A stretch of 17,923 bases of DNA from NCBI GenBank assembly GCA_964371655.1, contig CAYJOD010000114.1, positions 1 through 17,923 of the forward strand, read 5' to 3'. Under the pieces are notes generated by a model, which did no database searches, was not told the origin of the DNA, and saw only the letters and a program-made list of their open reading frames with translations. The first letter of the stretch is position 1. Every line of letters starts with the position of its first letter. Positions 14,723 to 17,923 of the stretch are shown in pieces. The position numbers and the translations under genes are program-made. This DNA comes from CAZGSN01 sp964371655. Lineage in GTDB: Bacteria; Desulfobacterota; Binatia; HRBIN30.

Positions 14723-14854
14723 ATGAAAAGCATTCTGACGATGGTGGCGTGCGCGGCGGGCTACGCGTGGTGGGTGTTCTTCTTCAATGGGAACGCGGAC
14801 TACAGCAATAAGACTTTCGGCTACTACGTACGTGCAGTCCGCGGCGGCTTGTGA
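14723..14854 (+). pseudogene. DUF1566 (Lcl C-terminal) domain tail fused to a signal-like start, probable internal-deletion remnant
   Basis: A 43-residue ORF with an excellent ribosome site (AGAAGGGGA about 5 nt before the ATG). Residues 1-13 (MKSILTMVACAAG) look like the beginning of a secretion signal. Residues 14-43 (YAWWVFFFNGNADYSNKTFG then YYVRAVRGGL) match the last strand pair and terminus of DUF1566/Lcl domains, which characteristically end AWxVxFxxGxxxxxxKxxxxYVRAVRGG. A complete secreted DUF1566 protein would be several times longer. The simplest reading is that the middle of the gene was deleted in frame, leaving start, partial signal and tail. It may still be translated. No neighbour helps with function. 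Confidence 0.6.
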
Positions 14855-15014
14855 TTGGTCATTCTCCATTGATTCCTTGATTGCCAGAGGGCCGCTCGGT
14901 GTATGCCTGGCGGCGCTTCCGTTTCCGGTGGCCACCCAAATCAGGGCACCTGCGCTTTCAACTTAGGACACTGGCGGGGAAATTAGGACAGATCATACGT
15001 CGCCCCCGTAATTC

Positions 15015-15147
15015 GCACCCCGGTAGGGGTGCACGCACGTCATGCTCAGCGGAGCAAAAAGGCTTTCGACAGCTGGCACCCCTACCGGGGTGCACGATAT
15101 CCGGCCCCGTAGCCGGTGGTATCGGCCTGTGGCCTCAACCACCGGCT
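15015..15147. repeat. inverted GCACCCCGGTAGGGGTGC pair plus ACCACCGGCT dyad
   Basis: GCACCCCGGTAGGGGTGC (15015-15032) is a 7-bp hairpin with a GGTA loop. Its counterpart GCACCCCTACCGGGGTGC (15076-15093) is the reverse complement. Immediately after, AGCCGGTGGT (15111-15120) and ACCACCGGCT (15138-15147) form a 10-bp dyad. As I recall, similar strings are common dispersed repeats in environmental genomes. Confidence 0.75.
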
Positions 15148-15237
15148 AATCGCTGTCATCCCTCCGGGATTCTCTGGGGCACGCGCTAAGGCAGGGCTTC
15201 GAGTTGTGTGTAATGATTTGGCCGGAAGCCTCTAGCA

Positions 15238-15256
15238 CCAACGCTTGCAGCGTTGG
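15238..15256 (-). terminator. possible hairpin terminator of the DUF4838 gene
   Basis: A perfect 7-bp stem CCAACGC/GCGTTGG with a 5-nt loop, 13 nt beyond the stop codon. There is no T-run after it on the minus strand, so intrinsic termination is only a possibility. Confidence 0.3.
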
Positions 15257-15268
15257 CGCGCCGTACCT

Positions 15269-17068
15269 CTAGTGCGCCATCTCCGCGGCGGCGCTGTAGA
15301 AGCTGTGAATGATGGGCAGATCGACCGCCCCCCACGAGCCTTTGAAGCGCCGCTCCGCGACCTCGATGAGCGCGAGCGCACGTGCGAATACGACTTCGCC
15401 CGAGCCATGCTTGTCGATTTCCTGAGCGACGCCCTCGAGGACGGTGAGAGTGTAGCGCAGCAGATCGCCTTGGCTGCGCAAAGCCGCATCGCGGCTATGG
15501 GCCAGCTGCTCCACGACTGCACTCAGCCGCGGTACGGCCGCCGCAATCGCGGCGCGCGTGGTGGCAGCCAGATTGTTGTCGCGCGGCGGGACACGGATGT
15601 CACCATAACGGACGACCGCGTTCATGCAGTGTTCTATCTGCGTGAAAGCCGTGGCCGCGAGCTCGGCGTCGGCGCCGAAGCGCCGGCAGTACGAGGTCCG
15701 CAACACCGCCGGTGAGGCGGTCGCCGTGGTGGTGGCGTTTGCAAAAGCGAGGAAGTTCAGCGGGTGCGCCCAGGTGCTGTACGCCCCGAATTGGAGCATC
15801 AGCGCGTCGCGGATTCCGATGCGTCGGTAGTACTCCATGTCGGCCGCAATGATTTCGGGGAGTGGAAGGGCACAGCCGAAATACAGGATGGAGTCGCCGT
15901 AGTATTCGAACAGACGCACGCGTCCATCGAACCACTGCAGGTGGCGTTCGAGCGAAGCGCGGTAGCGGCGGTTGCGCTCGCAGTGGCCGTCATCGAGGGC
16001 GTGGCCATAGCAGCGCTCGCGCGGCGCCCATTCACAGAAGACCTGCGGATCGGGTCGCACCGTGAGTTGGGCATCCAAGGTGTCGTGATACGCAAGGTAG
16101 CAGACGGGTCGCACGCGATCGGCCTCGGCTAGCCCCGCCGCGACGGCGTTGCACACGCGTAGGCTCTGGTCGTGCGCGCCCGTACCCGCACACGTCGCGC
16201 AGTGACACCACCCACCCTCCCAAAGATCCGCGCCCCAGATGTGCAGGGCGCTCATCTCCGGGTGCTCGAGCACATAGGCAAGAGCGTTCGCCGCGGCGAG
16301 CGCGAGGGCTTCGGCGTTGCTCGTGCACAGGTTGCCGAGGTCGACGCGTTCACCGGCTGGCGCTTGCGGAAAGAAGTCCGGCCGCTGGCCGAAGAGCTCG
16401 CGCGGCACGAGCAGCGGGATCACGTGACCGCCGTATTCCACATCGATGGCGCGCTTCTCGAAGTCGGCGCTGAGCTCGGGGATCGAGAGCTGCGTGTCGA
16501 ACGGGTGGCGAATGTAGAAGAAGGTCGAAGCCCCGCTCTTTCCCATCCAGTCGATGAGTTTGTGGTCTTCCGGAAGGCGTTCCTGGAAAAACTCAGGCTG
16601 GGTGTAATGCCAGGTCATGATATCCGAGCAATAGCCACGCAGCCGGAAGGCGGGCGTGTGCACGGTCTCCGCCATCTCGACTGCCGATTGCGCGCGCCGG
16701 TCGGGCACGATTTCTTCGTCGGGATCATGCAGCGACCACACACATCCGAGCTGCTCGAGCGCCGCATAGGCCGCTGCCAATAGGGCGCGCGGCGAGCCAC
16801 CGAACAGTGAGATCTGTCGCGGTTCCGGGCGAATCGCGTAGGTGCTGCGCTCGGGCAAGCGCGGCGTTTGCCCGGGAACCGGCGACACCCCGATGGTGAG
16901 CGTGGTGCGGCCGCCGACCTCGGAGCGATCATGCACAGGGATGTCGATTCCAGTGATGCGCCGCAGGTACTTGCTCAGCTCTTGAGCGGCGAAGGAAACG
17001 GCGGGGTGCGCGTTGTGGCGCAGGTGGATCTTGGCGTTCCTCAAGCTGTCGAGTTGGAATTGCGGCAT
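15269..17068 (-). CDS. DUF4838 domain-containing protein (putative carbohydrate-active enzyme)
   Basis: A 599-residue protein. Residues about 10-130 resemble the N-terminal domain of alpha-glucuronidase-type proteins: AAQELSKYLRRITGIDIPV (27-45), TLTIGVS (56-62), and LLAAAYAALEQLGCVWSLHDPDEEIVP (96-122, written here in part). The rest is DUF4838-like: FRLRGYC (141-147), LCTSNAEALALA (248-259), then HIWGADLWEGGWCHCATC (276-293), with acidic residues Asp281 and Glu284 and a cysteine cluster that may bind metal. It then has VCYLAYHDT and CEWAPRERCYGHAL. Relatives are usually found with glycoside hydrolases and are thought to act on glycans, but no reaction is established that I know of. No signal peptide is visible, so cytoplasmic or unconventional. 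The ATG at 17068 is the natural start. It stands alone between repeat-rich spacers. Confidence 0.8.
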   Translation of the reverse strand: MPQFQLDSLRNAKIHLRHNAHPAVSFAAQELSKYLRRITGIDIPVHDRSEVGGRTTLTIGVSPVPGQTPRLPERSTYAIRPEPRQISLFGGSPRALLAAAYAALEQLGCVWSLHDPDEEIVPDRRAQSAVEMAETVHTPAFRLRGYCSDIMTWHYTQPEFFQERLPEDHKLIDWMGKSGASTFFYIRHPFDTQLSIPELSADFEKRAIDVEYGGHVIPLLVPRELFGQRPDFFPQAPAGERVDLGNLCTSNAEALALAAANALAYVLEHPEMSALHIWGADLWEGGWCHCATCAGTGAHDQSLRVCNAVAAGLAEADRVRPVCYLAYHDTLDAQLTVRPDPQVFCEWAPRERCYGHALDDGHCERNRRYRASLERHLQWFDGRVRLFEYYGDSILYFGCALPLPEIIAADMEYYRRIGIRDALMLQFGAYSTWAHPLNFLAFANATTTATASPAVLRTSYCRRFGADAELAATAFTQIEHCMNAVVRYGDIRVPPRDNNLAATTRAAIAAAVPRLSAVVEQLAHSRDAALRSQGDLLRYTLTVLEGVAQEIDKHGSGEVVFARALALIEVAERRFKGSWGAVDLPIIHSFYSAAAEMAH

Positions 17069-17134
17069 CGCTAGCGGGGTTGTCTACCCTAAGGCGTCCG
17101 GAGTGCCAACCTGGGGTCGGAGGTCTGTTCGATC

Positions 17135-17171
17135 GTAGCCGCCGTCGCCAGACGGTTGTCTCAAAACCCGC
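17135..17171 (+). repeat. type-B repeat arm
   Basis: GTAGCCGCCGTCGCCAGACG then GTTGTCTCAAAACCCGC matches the outer arms of the nested element at 7858-8008 almost base for base, about 9 kb away. No inverted partner is visible nearby, so it is a solo arm. Confidence 0.8.
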
Positions 17172-17301
17172 TTGGGGCTGGTGGCTTGAGGCTCGGGGCT
17201 TGGGTCCAGGTGTGTCCGAGCCTCCAGCCCCCCGTCAGCGCCTTCGTCGCGGCTGCGCGCCATGGCAGTTGCCACGTCCCTCACGGGTCTCACGTCCCTC
17301 A

Positions 17302-17314
17302 CGGGTCGGACCCG
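17302..17314. repeat. 13-bp palindrome flanking the RAYT remnant (3' side)
   Basis: CGGGTCGGACCCG, palindromic except for the central base, in the context TCAC-palindrome-CGC. The same palindrome with the alternative central base lies on the other side of the transposase remnant at 17769-17781 in the context GCAC-palindrome-CGG. Confidence 0.7.
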
Positions 17315-17402
17315 CGCAAGCTGCTGACTTTCTGAAGATAGCATCGTTCAAGAGGCCTCATTTCGGGCTCAGGAATCGATTTTCGGGGCTGTTCTTGTAG
17401 GG

Positions 17403-17669
17403 CTAGGCCGCCGCCGGCTCGCGCAAGACCCAACCGTCGTCGCTGGCTTCGATCTCTCCACGACCCTGATCGCGCACCAGCAGATGGATGTGATTGGAGG
17501 TCACGCAATAATCGAACACGCACAGGCCGAAGCGGCGGCGCGCTTGGTAGAGCCATCGCACCCAGTCGCGTCGATCGCGGGCAAAGCGCAGGAGAAACTG
17601 TCGCCGATGGCAGCGATGGGTGATGTGCCATACATACCCTGGTTGGTGATGGCGATTAGCTCGCGGCAT
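17403..17669 (-). pseudogene. truncated REP-associated tyrosine transposase (RAYT, IS200-like Y1 family)
   Basis: An 88-residue frame. Residues 1-75 match the N-terminal half of RAYT transposases: MPRANRHHQPGYVWHITHRC at the start, WVRWLYQARRRFGL, then VTSNHIHLLVRDQGRGEIE, which holds the metal-binding HxH (His60, His62). After residue 75 the match is lost (DDGWVLREPAAA, stop). Family members are normally about twice as long or more, with the catalytic tyrosine in the missing half. Neither other frame on this strand restores the rest, so this is a decayed, probably inactive copy. RAYTs process single-stranded REP hairpins; the hairpin just upstream and flanking palindromes fit that. Confidence 0.85.
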
Positions 17670-17682
17670 GGCGAATCCCCGC

Positions 17683-17710
17683 GGCGCGTTTTCACCCCTG
17701 AAAACGCGCC
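17683..17710. repeat. perfect 11-bp hairpin directly upstream of the RAYT remnant
   Basis: GGCGCGTTTTC (17683-17693) and GAAAACGCGCC (17700-17710) form a perfect 11-bp stem with a 6-nt loop ACCCCT. It ends 13 nt before the transposase start codon on the minus strand. In Y1 and RAYT systems such a hairpin near the gene is the kind of structure the enzyme recognises. It could also occlude the ribosome site. Confidence 0.75.
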
Positions 17711-17768
17711 CCTCAGCTCGAATCAGGCCCCGAAATGCGCCCCTTCGCCCGTGATGTCAATCGGTTGC

Positions 17769-17781
17769 ACGGGTCCGACCC
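17769..17781. repeat. 13-bp palindrome flanking the RAYT remnant (5' side)
   Basis: CGGGTCCGACCCG, the partner of 17302-17314, about 455 nt apart with the transposase remnant between. Confidence 0.7.
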
Positions 17782-17901
17782 GCGGGGAGACGGATGCGGA
17801 GTCCAGCTGGCGAAGGAAGTCGCTCGTTCAGAGAGCCATAGCCCGGCTTTGCACATAAATTCGGCCGCGGGACGATCTGTGGACACGATAAGTTGTGGAG
17901 T

Positions 17902-17919
17902 GCGGTGGCTTGCCACCGC
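17902..17919. repeat. hairpin at the window end
   Basis: GCGGTGGC (17902-17909) and GCCACCGC (17912-17919) form a perfect 8-bp stem with a 2-nt loop. The sequence stops four bases later, so its context cannot be judged. 17782-17901 shows no gene I can support. Confidence 0.6.
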
Positions 17920-17923
17920 TTTG

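Larger units (their letters stand above)
14855..15268. repeat. 414-nt spacer with several palindromic repeats
   Basis: No supported gene. Two TTAGGACA units occur at about 14963 and 14982. 15015-15147 carries two dyad systems (separate entry), followed by GCTGTCATCCCTCCGGGATT. A hairpin, CCAACGC (15238-15244) with GCGTTGG (15250-15256), lies just past the stop of the minus-strand DUF4838 gene. The 102-codon frame at 14881-15189 is repeat translation. Confidence 0.7.
17069..17402. repeat. 334-nt spacer holding a type-B arm and RAYT-side repeats
   Basis: A type-B arm lies at 17135-17171. Further right are direct CACGTCCCTCACGGGTC-type repeats (about 17273-17310), the palindrome CGGGTCGGACCCG (17302-17314) and a CATTTCGGG motif near 17357-17367 on the downstream side of the transposase remnant. 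No gene is supported. Confidence 0.7.

Noticed and set aside
14881..15189. 102-codon frame in the spacer before the DUF4838 gene
   Set aside because: It runs through the GCACCCC and ACCACCGG dyads and has no ribosome site or family match.
17299..17631. 110-codon minus-strand frame overlapping the RAYT remnant, tested as the missing C-terminal half
   Set aside because: It shows none of the later RAYT motifs and is rich in repeat-derived proline, arginine and serine.

Overview
The window looks like a piece of a high-GC, uncultivated bacterium assembled from metagenomic data. It contains one 10-N scaffold gap (5845-5854) bordered by homopolymer runs. The gene set is ordinary for a free-living Gram-negative heterotroph: acyl-CoA carboxylase and enoyl-CoA hydratase, thiamine synthesis, SDR, GNAT, penicillin acylase, SppA and a DUF4838 hydrolase. 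The lineage guess rests on the C-terminal module of the phytase-like protein (W-x-W-x-KG ... FGDP ... CVYD ... G.AKI.V..KG) and on the repeat landscape. From memory both recall deep 'deltaproteobacterial' groups such as Candidatus Binatia (Binatota), but this is an inference, not a demonstrated assignment.

Layout. 149-3636 (minus): biotin-dependent acyl-CoA carboxylase alpha subunit followed by a LiuC-like enoyl-CoA hydratase, probably leucine/isovalerate degradation. 4154-5692 (minus): secreted esterase-like phytase-domain protein. 6026-7827 (plus): thiS-thiG-thiE/tenI, the thiazole branch of thiamine synthesis, with no visible TPP riboswitch. 8194-8739 and 8890-9726 (plus): GNAT acetyltransferase and NAD-type SDR. 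10049-14379 (minus): sppA then a penicillin-acylase-family Ntn hydrolase. 14723-14854 (plus): a tiny ORF that is the C-terminal tail of a DUF1566/Lcl domain joined to a signal-like start, a probable deletion remnant. 15269-17068 (minus): DUF4838 carbohydrate-active protein. 17403-17669 (minus): truncated REP-associated tyrosine transposase (RAYT).

What stands out is not a gene cluster but the spaces between genes. Nearly every intergenic region is filled with inverted-repeat elements from at least eight sequence families. Several occur more than once in these 18 kb, some are nested inside each other, and two form the 3' ends and stop codons of neighbouring genes. The RAYT remnant has a perfect 11-bp hairpin 13 nt before its start codon and a 13-bp palindrome on each side, so it is a candidate source for at least one family. 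I found no CRISPR array, tRNA, rRNA, prophage or obvious defence island.
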